Source: Chenopodium formosanum (lineage: Eukaryota; Streptophyta; Magnoliopsida; Caryophyllales; Amaranthaceae). Taken from it: a DNA stretch of 64,000 nt. The notes beneath the pieces were generated by a model, which did no database searches, had not been told where the DNA came from, and saw only the letters and a list, made by a program, of their open reading frames with translations. The number at the start of each line of letters is the position of its first letter. The first letter of the stretch is position 1. This document shows positions 11,650-22,690 of this stretch, one piece after another. The stretch covers positions 74,322,402 to 74,386,401 of the forward strand of contig CM044871.1 in NCBI GenBank assembly GCA_024500155.1, in the 5' to 3' direction. Made by a program: the position numbers and the translations under genes.

Positions 11650-14308
11650 GAAGCCCCCACTTTGACTGAGTTTTGAGAAACGCAAGTTTCGAAAACAAAA
11701 GTCAAAGTATCGATAGGGACGGAGAATGATTCAGAACGTTCTTCAATCCTAAACCATTCTTGTAACGCCGATACCTGCAAACTAGCGTTAGTCAAACATA
11801 TAAAATAGTTAAGAAACGCGTATCTTTCACCGTCGAGCACACGCCTCTGAAAGTAACCGATTGTTTTGATGACCTCCTGCAAGCTAGAGAATGCCATCCC
11901 GCTTGAAAACTGCTACGCTCGTAACTGCTTCCAATATAGAAGATTGCTTCGTCTGAAATGATCCTCCTCCGCTTTGATAATATTCCACATCCACGGGAAT
12001 ACTATCGAAAATTATTTCTCTTGAAACAATCTTCAGTTGTTTGTGACAACTCTCCACAATCTAGGGAACGCCACCTTGTTGTTTCGATGTTCACTCGTCT
12101 CTGAACAAAGAGCTTCTTTTTCTCATTGGATATGTTCACGCGTCTCTGAACAAAGAGCTTCTTTTTTTATATGATCTTCTGAATGATGTGTCACGCGTCT
12201 CTGAACTAAAAGCTTGATAATAGGATGCCCACCCGTCTCTGAGCGAAAGAGCTTGAAAAGGATTGTCCACGCGTCTCTGAAAAAAAGAGCTTGATTATAA
12301 TATACCCACGTGTCTCTGGACAATAGAGCTTAAATGAAAGAAATGTCCATGCGTCTTTGAACAAAAGAGCTTGAATAATATGCCCACGCGTCTCTGGAGC
12401 AAAGAGCTTTGAATAGAGATGTTCACGCATCTCTGAACAATAGAGCCGTGGTACTTGAACGTTTGTTGCGATAATATTTTGAAGAAAAATTTCTGAAGAC
12501 CAACATTTGTCGATCTCTAAAGCTCGCCTGAACTTTGCTTCTGCTAAAACCAGTATGTCAGTGTTTCCGTGATGAGCCAATTCTTAGGCGCTTTAAGCTA
12601 AGTGAGACGATCTTTCATCAGGTCGACCACTTATTGTGATTGTAATCAAATTGACTACTTAATCATGTTAAATTGCTCATAGGGGCTAACAGGCGTACCA
12701 AGGAACCCGAAATTGCTGTTCTGAGGTCGAAATCACCTTTCTGAGAGGCTTAGATCTCTGTCGCTGTTGAAAAGATCTAGCGCCTGGCGCTGAAGTAGGG
12801 TCTTCCCTATTCTGCTGCACCTGTATTTGACTATAGAACTTTGCCAATTTCTTTTTAATTCTCTTAGGGTTGACCTAAGGTTTAGCATTGCTTGACTTAT
12901 TGACTTGACACGACTCAAGTGATAAACTTGACTCGCTTTGTTCGACTGACTCGAGGTTGACTCGACGCGAAGTAAATTGACACGTGTGACTCGTGACCCG
13001 TGTGTGCATAGTGTTGACTCAATGTGACTCAAAAATGCAAAAAGCAAAAATTTTCCGTCATTTTTGTGGAGGGTATTGACTTTCTCCCGAAAAAGAAAGA
13101 CGCGAAAAAAGAAAATTGAAAGTTTGAAGATGCATGTTGAATGAGCTTAGTCAAATGTTGTTTGATATTATCTTTCAAGGTGCAAGGATTAATCCATCCT
13201 AGGCTATCTCAATGGTTGACTCAATGATTAAAGTATTTGGGTAACTTAGACACAGAGGCTAAGCACTTCATACTTCGATGCAATAATGATTATGGTTGAT
13301 GAATAATGATGATATGACAAGGCATGCTTCATTGTTAAGATTTCATGACAAAGGATTCCTAAAGGAAGTATATTTGGTCATGTATATGTGCTATGTGTGA
13401 AAGTGACACTAAAGTTAGGCCACAAGAGCTAAGTGTGTGGAAAAATATATTGAAAAGAGTCAAATAGTAACTCTTAGGCTAGGTAAGCTAATAGTATAGG
13501 GATCAAGCCCCCAAGTCTAGCTCTAAGTGAATAGGGATGAGCATTGGAGATCCCTTGATATGATCATGGTGTAAGTGTGTGATCGTGAATATGAATGCAT
13601 GTTTATTACGGCCGCACCTCGATGTGAGGTTGCCTACGCATCCGTTAGGAATCAGGCCGAACGTAGCTCTAGCCGAACCTCACACAAGTGTGTGTATAAC
13701 TCAAAAAAAGGTCTTACTAAGGGTTGTAACGTGGTTAGGCTAAAGGTTTAAAGAAGAAGGGGATAAAGGCTCAAGATCCTAGATAAGCTCCCAAGGTGTG
13801 CAACCTTGCTTTTGAATCTTTGTATTTTTATGCTTGAGTTTCTACTCTTTTTTAGCTCTCTCTTTTGTTTTAGCATTTATTTTATTTTAATAAGTGTGGG
13901 CAATCCCGATCATGCGGTCTATCACTCACTTGGCATTCATGTTTCTCAGGCACGGTACCGAGCACTCGATAAGAGACGCAATCTAAGGCGTGTTCTTATC
14001 AAAGTTATTTTCATATCAAAGACATTGGAACACTTGCCCTTTCGTACACTTTTATGATTATTTTATTTTTGCTTATTTTTATTTTGATCTTTTGAATTAC
14101 TCAAGCTCTTTTTTAGAATTGCATAAGTTACACAACATCCCATCCCGAGGTTAGGTATATGTAGGTTGAAAAAAGAGAGGTCTATCGTTAGACGAGGCTC
14201 AAAGTGGTTTATGAAGAAGGGATTGCATATTTGAAAGGTGAAAGGAGATATGATGTGGCTACAAGGGGTGCCTTAAATCATTGGTATACCTTGCGCTTAA
14301 TTCGACAT

Positions 14309-14353
<45 letters not shown>

Positions 14354-14564
14354 AATATAATGAAATGATCATATGCAAGGAAATAAATGCTCATTTTATT
14401 AAAAGAAAAAATATAATGATCCTACAAAATAAATCTAAGGAGAATAAAAAGGTGCCTATGCTAGACTTATTGGGGAAAGGGTAAATAAGAAAGAAATAGA
14501 AAAAAGAGGTCACGAAATCTTGTCGTTGAAGCTCGCCTCTTGTCTTGTGTTGTTTCCTTTATCA
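11650..14564 (-). other. Interior of element C between gag and 3' LTR; no gene seen
   Basis: Where pol would be expected there is no recognisable enzyme on either strand. It holds the polypurine tract (11650-11663), the tandem repeat at 12065-12440, and a 40-base T-run near 14310-14350. Short frames in it lack any known domain. Confidence 0.6.
12065..12440. repeat. Tandem repeat with CACGCGTCTCTGA core
   Basis: About eight degenerate units of 45-55 bp, each with CACGCGTCTCTGAACAAAGA and a following GAGCTT, separated by AT-rich spacers of changing length. It lies downstream of gag in element C. Tandem repeats near the 3' end are common in Tat/Ogre elements. The open frames across it are by-products. 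Confidence 0.85.
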
Positions 14565-16586
14565 TCACTCTCTCTTCTTGTTAACTGGAGGCATGGGAAG
14601 CTTGTTGTTATCAATCAAATGTTAGATAGCCTCCTCTAGCTTCCAACAGCTCTCAGTAGCATGACCCCTACCTTGGTGGTACTTGCAGTGTTCATTTAGA
14701 TTCCAACTAGGCAATCTTTTCTTAAGTGGGGGATCTTGAATAGGTCCAATAGGAGTAATGATTCCCTTGGCATGGAGTCGATCGAAAACATCATCATAAC
14801 TGATTCCAATAGGGGTAAATTCCCTTTTCGGTTGCTTTCGATTACCCATGGCTAGGATCTCACTAAGGTCGATAGTACCAACACTATTACTACACTAGGT
14901 GTTTTCGGAAGAATAAGGATAGTCGTTCTTCTTCCCTTTACAGCCACTGTTACTATTGTTACTAATCTTGGCCTTCTTGTCGCGCGGAGGAACATGAAGG
15001 AGATTTGAATCAATGAGATCTAGAACATGATCCTTGAGGGCGAGACATACTTTGGTGGTGTGACCATGACCTCTATGGTATCGACAATAAGAATTTGGAT
15101 CCCAATTGGGAAACCGTTTTTCAGGCGGAGGGTCTTGACTGGGACCAATGGGGTGGATAAGACCTTGATCGTGAAGACAGTCAAAAGCTTCATTGTAAGT
15201 CATTCTTATTGGTGTGTATTCTTCAATGGTCCATTTTTCCTGTGGCTTAGGAGCATTGAGTTCTTCATTAAACCCTTGGCGAGAATTTTGTTTGATGGCC
15301 ATTACCCGATTTGTTAATCCTTCTACCACATTCAAGAGCATGGCAATGACATCTTGTTGTTTTCGAACGTCCTCTTTTAGACTTGACGAGTCTTCCTTGG
15401 TATTATCTAAGAAAAGACTTTCATCTTCCCCAATCATGGCCACTTCATCGAGAGAGGTCATATAAGCCGTCTCGATCATAGGCTCTCCTACAGGTGTGAT
15501 AAGAAGTGATGGATCAAAGGATGATTGACTTTCTTCGATGGCTAGAATCTCAGAAGTTTCATTTTTATCGATCAGATCTTGAATAACTTCTTTGAGTTTC
15601 CAACACTCCTCAGTGTCGTGACCCTTTCCTTAGTGATATTTGCAGTGCTTATTAGGGTCCCACTTAGGTGGTCTGGCTTCTTGAACTGGATCTTTGATGG
15701 GCCCTATGGGCATAACTAGTCCTTTGTGGTGTAACTTCTCGAAAGCTGTTTCATAACTCATACCAAGTGGAGTGAACACCCTTCTTGATCTTTGGATTTG
15801 TGGTTTAGAGGCGTTCGTGGCATGTACCTCATTAATGGGAGAGGAAGAAGAAGGATGGTCGTTCTTCTTTCCTCTCGCACTATTATCTTTCAGAAGGTCA
15901 TCTTCAATGTCAATGCCTATATTATACACAGCCTTGAAAGTATTCAAGTTGTGTTGGTATTTTAAGTGTTTTGAATACTTCCCTTGGAGATTCTTGATAA
16001 ACATCCTCACAGATTCCTTTTCAGTGGGAGCCTTGACCATATTAACAGAAGTTTCCCTCAATTTGTTAAAGAAAGACGTGAACCCTTCGTTTTCTTTTTG
16101 TTTTAACATCTCAAGTTGTCTATGGTCCGTCTCGTCTTGGATGTTCCACTTATACCTATTTATGAAAGCCTTTGTTATCGACTCCCAGGTAGAGGTTTTC
16201 TCTTTGTCAAGGGAGAAGAACCATTGTTGGCAAACGGTCTCGAGAGATAGCATGAACAGAGAGGGGAAAACCTTCTTATCGATACCTTAATGCTCATTAT
16301 AGTTTCAAAAGATCTTAGATGGAAGTAACGGTTATATGTTGCCTTGAATTTAGGGATGTCAGTGGCGTTGAACTTATGCGGAAGAAGTTCCTTGTCCAGC
16401 GAGACCCCTTGTGAACTAAAGCCCTGAAATTTATATTCACTAGATAGCTTGCTCAAAATTTCTTGCATGAGGTTCATTTGTTGTTGCTTCACGGGATCAT
16501 CGATCTTGAGTGTGAGTAGCTTCATTGTCTCAGTCACGGTAACCCCATTTGTTCCTAAGCTCATTGACTTCTTCTTGACTTGCCAT
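14565..16586 (-). pseudogene. gag: Tat-type Gag polyprotein with three zinc-knuckle modules, broken
   Basis: Starts MASQEEVNELRNK (ATG at 16586). The central retrotransposon Gag domain is seen at 16250-15950 (LSLETVCQQWFFSL, then WESITKAFINRYKWN), matching the Tat Gag pattern. After it come three copies of a module: a FTPxGxSYxxxFxxLH stretch, MPIGPIxDP or similar, W-D-P-N, then the knuckle C-x-Y-H-x-G-x-G-H-x-T-x-x-C and an LID tail. Copies end near 15560, 15000 and 14600. Frameshifts near 16530 and 16270 and in-frame stops (for example inside the first knuckle) disable this copy. Gag normally forms the cytoplasmic particle and packages the RNA; three knuckle modules rather than one are unusual. 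No pol follows. Confidence 0.85.
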
Positions 16587-18249
16587 TATCTTCTTAGCCT
16601 TCCTCTTTTGACGAATCGGTTTATCAAAAAGCGAGACCTGAATAAAGAGGTTGTCCTTGATTAATCGCCTTTCTCTCCTCGACCAAGTACCGTGGAAAAG
16701 GAATTTGGGGATGTTCATTATTAATTATTTGACTCAAACTTTATTCAACATGCAATGGATGGAGGAAGTGAAGAAAGATTGGAATAGAATGTGAAAGAAG
16801 ATTTAGATGGAAGGATATGAAGAATTAGGAGTAGAATGTACCCCCCAACTTAAATGACGGAAAAAACCGACTCATGCATGATCCTAAAACATGGTCATGG
16901 TGATAGGTGTACTCAAAGTGTGTGCTAAGATTAGTGAGTGTAGGTGATATGTTATGACTCGTGTCATGACCATGTGGCTAGACTATGTGACTAGACTCAA
17001 CTAATGACTCGACAAGGCGTTATTGACAGCGAAAATTAACCGAATTAAATAGCAAATTGATTAATTATACACTAGGTGATTACTCGACCAGTAATCCGAA
17101 CTGTCGGCCAAGCGACAGGACTGGTGTCACACTGTGTAGCTTGGCGCCAGACGACAGAGCTGTCGCCAGGCGCCACACTCCACAATGTGGCGCTACAGCT
17201 CAGACTTTGGCGCCAATATTGGAGCTTCAATCTGGGACTGTTTTCGGTGTTATTAATCAACTGGGGTATGCCTAAAGTCGTACGAGGTCAATTCCGATTA
17301 AAATATTAGACTTTATTTACTCAAATTAATTAATTAATTAATTAGGCAAAGTTTTTTAAGTCATTAATTTATTTAATCTCAACACAAGTTAAACAAACGG
17401 TTAAGAGAAACATAGAATATATGCACAACAAATAATGCACAATTAGTCAAGTAGGCACAATATGATGCAATGAGTTTGCAACCTAACCATGGCTCTAGTT
17501 CTCTAAAGTTCGGGATATGGTTTAGTCAATAGAGGGCCCATGGTTAATTGTCCGGATGTACCACGCGGAAGCCTAACCGTGAAGGGTTGGCGCGAGTGGA
17601 TGGGACACCGCAAGCTTTAGAAAAAACTCGCTTCCATGGTTTGGTGAATTCTACATCTCGGATGTACCCTTTGTTGCACAGAGCGTTCAATCAGGTAGAT
17701 GGAGCATGAATTCCCAGAGGGTTATGTCCATATGTAGAACACATATGGGTTTCATAAAAGTGAGAAAAAATTCAATCAGGAAGTAGGATCGAGCAAAGAA
17801 TACGAAAAACCGGTCGAAATTAGAACACATATTTCTAGCTCGGTATTGGGGGAGGTTGGCGCCAACAATCAGAGACTGGCGCCAACTTTTAACTTTAGCG
17901 CCTGGCGCCAATACTGGCGTCTAGCGCTACGGCTAAAATGCTGGCGCCAAGCTCTGCCCTCTAGCGCTACTTCCCACATGCCTCAGCAGCTGTCTGTGCC
18001 CAATAAAATTTTCCGGTTTCACGCGGTGTTATATCGGTCCTAGTTGTGAAAGATATTTCTCAAATTTCCTACGTGTAAAATCCTATGTTTTTAACTCATT
18101 ACGGATGGTCTTTCCCATGAGATCTTTTTTATGCATATGACAATAATGTTAATCAAAATTACGCACAAGAAATACTTAGAACGTTTCTAGTCTCATCCAC
18201 TCATTCTAAATCATTGCCGAAACAAATTCAGGAACTAAAATAGAAATCC
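16587..18249 (-). other. Leader region of element C, no gene seen
   Basis: Untranslated leader between primer binding site and gag. It repeats the LTR's motif TGGCGCCA in two clusters, 17110-17220 and 17850-17965. Open frames through these clusters show no domain. Confidence 0.55.
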
Positions 18250-18267
18250 TCCCCAGCAGAGTCGCCA
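18250..18267 (-). other. Primer binding site of element C
   Basis: TGGCGACTCTGCTGGGGA on the minus strand, five bases after the end of the 5' LTR. The same sequence type is found in Ogre/Tat elements, where a tRNA-Arg primer has been proposed; the tRNA itself was not checked here. Confidence 0.8.
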
Positions 18268-18272
18268 AAAAC

Positions 18273-19999
18273 TGTAGGGAATAGATTTCAAGCGTTAAAC
18301 CCCTAGCTTGAACCCTACTGTGATCATACACTAAAGTACGGTGGCGTCCAAAAGGGAAGAAGATAGAGCAAAAGAGTCGCCAACAAGTTTTAGGAACTTG
18401 TAAACCGTTCACAGGGTGAAGGTTACACCCCTTAACGATCCAAGAGATCGTCAACTCCATAAGGTTTAGAACCAAATAAGGGTTCGGGGATGAAGGTACA
18501 AATCCAACCTAAAAGAGATTGAACTGCCCTAATAATAGGCCTTTACTTTGTTCTAATCGTATTCATGTGCGCTTTTTGACTAATATGCAATCAATAGGAT
18601 TACCCTAAACCTGTTTATCTATGTTGGTTGAATATTAATGCACAAATAAACTATTATTGGCGATCACTTGAATTATAATCAAATTAACTCTAACAAGATT
18701 ATTAATTATCTTATTAAGCGTGATTACAAGTACAAAATTCCCTTTAAACATGCATAAAAGGCGATATCAAGCAATAAGAATAAATAATAAGCAACATAAT
18801 AAAAAATAACAATCATTATAATAACCATAATAATAATAATAATCATCATAAAATTATAATCATAATTAAAACAATAATAATCATAAAATCATCATCAAAA
18901 TTATAATAATAATAATATTCATAATTATCATAAATTATAACAATTATAATCATAATCATGTTCATATTAATATTAAAACATAATAATAATAGCAAGATCC
19001 TAGGCATGATACTAGCAAGATTAATAACAAACCCTGGCATGTCACTTAGCAATAAAAATCAAATCTTTAACCCTAACATGATACTGACAATCATGAATAT
19101 TAGGAAGAACATAGAAAGCATCGTAACAATCATATTAAATATTAAAGTTACCCTAGACATGATACTAGGAATATCATAATAACAATTTAAACATGATTTC
19201 TATATCATAATATCAATAAATCAATGAAAGTACTTACTTTGATGCCTCGTACCTATTTCTAATAAAAAAATACACACGTTAGTTACTTCAAGGAAAATAA
19301 TAAACAAACAATCAAATTAAATAAATAAAAGAGAGATTTGGGACCAAACCCTCAGAAATTAAACCTTTCACGTCTGGGGCGAAGGCAACTTCGAATATGA
19401 CTTGGTGTTTCTAGATCTTGCGAATGCGGAATTTTGTATGTAAAAACAAAGTTTAGAAAAAGAAAGAAATAAAGAAAGATGAATGAATTAAGAGGATTAA
19501 TTGAAAGAAAACTGATTGTTGATGAGAATTGGTGAATGAAAACGGAGTTTTACAACATTATTTATAGAGAAATCAGCCAAAAAAGATAAAATAAACAAAA
19601 CAGAGTCTGGCGCACGCAAAACGAGATTGGCGCCAGCCATTGGCCATTGGCGCCCTCCCCTAGATCATTGGGCCGTATATAAAGCTCAAACCGGGCCCAG
19701 TTTGGTAAATTAGCCATAACTTCCTCAATATTCATCGGAATTGGGCTTATAATATATCGTTGGAAAGCTCTTGTCAAGCCCCATCTAAATACCCTACTAT
19801 TGTACCCATATCATGGACCAACCAAAATGGATTGGCTGTTTTCTTAAAATAAGTTTTCAAAAACAGAGTGAAGAGAAAAGAAATAAAAATTATCCGCAAC
19901 ACTAGACTTTCCACACTTTCGCTTCATTCGATTATGATTCAACGTGAAAGGTACTCATCACTGGGTTTGGTTTTGGGGAGACACATTTGGGTGTCTACA
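18273..19999 (-). repeat. 5' LTR of element C (1,727 bp, internal deletion)
   Basis: Same tips and order as the LTR at 9643-11649. It lacks about 280 bp: after TTGGCGCC at about 19650 it jumps to CTCCCCTAGATCATTG, joining two places that share GCC in the full LTR. The deletion removes part of the motif island upstream of the TATA box (CTATAAATAA, about 19559-19567). Confidence 0.9.
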
Positions 20000-20655
20000 G
20001 GTGAGTGTTTAGGACAAGAGGGTTAGGTAGCACAAGTTCACAAGTTTTTCGCCAAAGTTTAGGGTTAGTTTATGTCTGTTTAAGCCTCGGATTAAGCCTC
20101 TATTTATAGGGAATGAGTAGGTTTAGGGTTTTGAACATTCTGCCGCATCAAGCGTCACGCACAACTGGATGAGTTGCGCGCGGTAACCTAGCGCAAGTGA
20201 TTGCGCCGCGCTGCTATAGGTAGTGCAACTAATTGTCTTGCGCGCGGCTTTATGTTAAGATTCGATTTTCCAATTTTTTGAAATTCTGAATCTTTCACGA
20301 GCGCAACTTTGGCAGTTGCGCTGAGTGTCACCTGCAACTTAATAAGTTGCGCGAGCCAGCCTAGCGCGACTTCTTGAAATGCGCGCGTTATTTTCTGCGG
20401 CAGCGCTTATTTTAACCTAGGCGCTCCTAAATCCGTTATTATTGGGTTTTAAGTACGAGCTTAAGCCTAATTATTATCGGATTTAGTTAATTGGACTTTG
20501 TTTGGCTTTGTTTCTTGGTTTGGGCTAGTCTTTTGTGTTTTTTGGTTTAACCAGTTATCCATAAGCATTCTTAACTTCGATCCAACACGAAGATGGTTTT
20601 ATTTATCGTCATTGCACTTCCAGTCAAGATAGCAGGCCAAAAGTAGACGTCTGCA
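20000..20655 (-). mobile_element. 3' LTR of element D, proximal part
   Basis: On the minus strand the LTR starts TGCAGACGTCTACTTTTGG at 20655, straight after a polypurine tract. It contains an island of TTGCGCGC/GCGCAACT motifs at 20150-20400 and a TATA box (CCCTATAAATAG on the minus strand, about 20098-20109) after it. It is cut at 20004 by element C and continues below 9643. Confidence 0.8.
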
Positions 20656-21886
20656 GTTAGCCCCCACTTTGATCGAGTCTAGAATAGACGAGGATCAAAG
20701 TAGTCAAGGAAATAGTTCCGAGACTCATTCTGCGAAGTTCTCAAAGAGTAAAGAATCTATCAGAAATGTTATGGATGTAAAAAACGATCCTCGATTCACC
20801 AAGTGTATGAAAAAGTAGCTATTAAGGCCAAAAAAAGTTATTTTTAGTCTTAACTCGCTAACGAATCTAGATTGATTCTTTGCTTTTATAGAACGCTTTT
20901 ACAAGTAAAGGTGTTCTGGGTGATGTCTAATCATGAGCAGAGATCGGTTTAAAAAAGGGAGTAAAGGGGGTGATTTCCTCTCAATCATGTCATCGTTGGT
21001 CTAAAGTCCCTCGATATGTCATTAAAACTTTAGCCTGACTTTAATAAAGTAAAAAGATGAAAAAGCTGTTTTCGGCATTTGAGCCTAGACGTTTCGGCAT
21101 TCGAGCCTAAATGTTTCGGTATTTGAGCCTAAATGTTTCGGCATTTGAACCGGATGTCCATAAGATAGAAATACGTGTCTCAAAACTAGATGCACATATC
21201 CAAATCCAGTGAGAGAGAAGAAAGTAAGCAACTCTCTCAGCAGTTTTGTCCGCAAGATGAGTATACATATCTCAGGACTAGGGGCACGTGACTACATATG
21301 TGCGACATCGTCTCGTCGCTCTTTATACAGGGGGTGGACGGATACCCTAACTGTCCGGTAAGCTAGTAAGCTCACTAACTACCGTATTTGCTTCCAATCA
21401 AGAAGTGTATGTTCCTGATGGTTCGGCTCGCCTGTCAACTCGTGAGCTAATGCCTAAAGTAATCCTCTACCTTTTAATTCCGAGTAAATCTCGCAAAGCT
21501 TGGGCTGAAGTGAAATTTTACGCAACACCTACGCCATATAATTTTACGTTGTACGATACACCTTGCATTTTTACACTACATGATGACGCCTTCTTTTTTG
21601 CTTTAGACTTGAAAAAAACAGCCGGACATTTATAATGGTAGTACAGTAAAATGAAAAACCTGTCTATGGGAGCTTTTACATAAAGCACCACTACGGAACG
21701 TCTTAAGATAATTTTACGAAAAACGTTGAAAACGTATGCTTAGGAAGGCACAAAGCACAGTGCGCATGCAAAATGATGCAAAAAACTAACAAAGAAGAAA
21801 ATAGACTACATAATGCAAGGAAATTAAAAGATTTGGATAATTTGTGTGCCGTTACATCTAATAAGGAGCAAAAACTGTTGAAAAAT
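20656..21886 (-). mobile_element. Polypurine tract and 3' untranslated part of element D
   Basis: AAAGTGGGGGCTAAC on the minus strand (20656-20670) is the polypurine tract next to the LTR. The rest has no gene; the frame at 21405-21635 has no known domain. A four-copy repeat lies at 21066-21150. The LINE interrupts the region at 21886. Confidence 0.65.
21066..21150. repeat. Short tandem repeat, about 23 bp x 4
   Basis: Four units of GTTTCGGCATTTGAGCCTA with A/T tails and single-base differences, in the 3' untranslated part of element D. Confidence 0.85.
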
Positions 21887-21889
21887 ATA

Positions 21890-22690
21890 ATTGGTACTTA
21901 ACCACCCTTGTCTGTTGTGAACGGGTTTTCTAGAAGGTTATGGGGAAGATATGGGGTTGATAAAGTCTCTCTTATGGCAAATGGAGTATTCCTGGTTCGA
22001 TTTCGAACTATTGAGGCGAGGGATAAAATGTTGGGGGCTGGACCTGTTTGGTTAGATAATAAACCAGTGATATTGAAGCAGTGGGTGGCTGGAATGGATC
22101 TTGATGCTGAGCTAGTGGACTTAGTGCCAATTTGGGTTAGGCTCCCTGGATTGAAATTGAAATACTGGGGGCAAAAGACTCTAATGAAACTGGCCTCTAT
22201 GATAGGGAATCCTATCAAGACTGATAAGGCAACAACCACTAGGGAGACATTGGAGTATGCAAGAATAATGGTAGAGGTGAAGTTTAATGTTGAGTTACCA
22301 TATTGCATTGAGTTTCTGGATGAGTATGGTAATACAATCAAACAAGATCTGAAGTATGAATGGAGACCTATGATATGTAAGGTGTGTGGTGGGATTTGAC
22401 ACATTGATGCTCACTATCCTAACCATAAGGTGAAGGAGAGGAATAAGATGAAGCTTCAGCCTGGTAGAATCTAGAACAAGGATAGACAAAAGAAAGTTTG
22501 GAAACCTGTGCAAAAGACTGATACTCAGAAGGTTAATAATGAGAATGATAATTTGAATGTTCCTCAACAGAATGATGATGGAGATCAGCAACCTCAAAGT
22601 TTGAAACCTGGTGTTATCCTGATCAGTAGCAGTGGTAATAGATTCAGTATACTAGAGGAGGGGGAATGCTCTTATTCATTCCATGGATAA
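21890..22690 (+). pseudogene. LINE ORF1 remnant (DUF4283 RNA-binding protein, zinc knuckle)
   Basis: Reading frame beginning inside the DUF4283 domain (SLMANGVFLVRFRTIEARDK, WVRLPGLKLKYWG), followed by the start of a CCHC knuckle, CKVCGGI. The knuckle is broken: the next codon is TGA at 22397 and a later Cys is Tyr. A second stop, TAG, lies at 22472. The frame ends TAA at 22688-22690, overlapping the ORF2 start by 8 bases. The protein normally coats LINE RNA; this copy is not functional. Confidence 0.85.

Larger units (their letters stand above)
9643..19999 (-). mobile_element. Complete gag-only Tat-type LTR retrotransposon (element C)
   Basis: Two LTRs bound a 6.6-kb interior and exact 5-bp duplications GGTGA flank it (9638-9642, 20000-20004). 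On the minus strand it has LTR start TGTAGACACC, primer binding site, gag, a tandem repeat, a polypurine tract (AAAGTGGGGGCTTC, 11650-11663) and the 3' LTR. No protease, reverse transcriptase, RNase H or integrase motif is seen between gag and the 3' LTR, so it is non-autonomous, of the type called TR-GAG. It must be mobilised by enzymes of a related element. The two LTRs differ by a few per cent in the parts compared by eye, and by a 280-bp deletion. Confidence 0.9.

Noticed and set aside
12123..12580. Cys/Phe-rich frames at 12.1-12.6 kb
   Set aside because: Product of the tandem CACGCGTCTCTGA repeat; not shared with any gag or pol protein.
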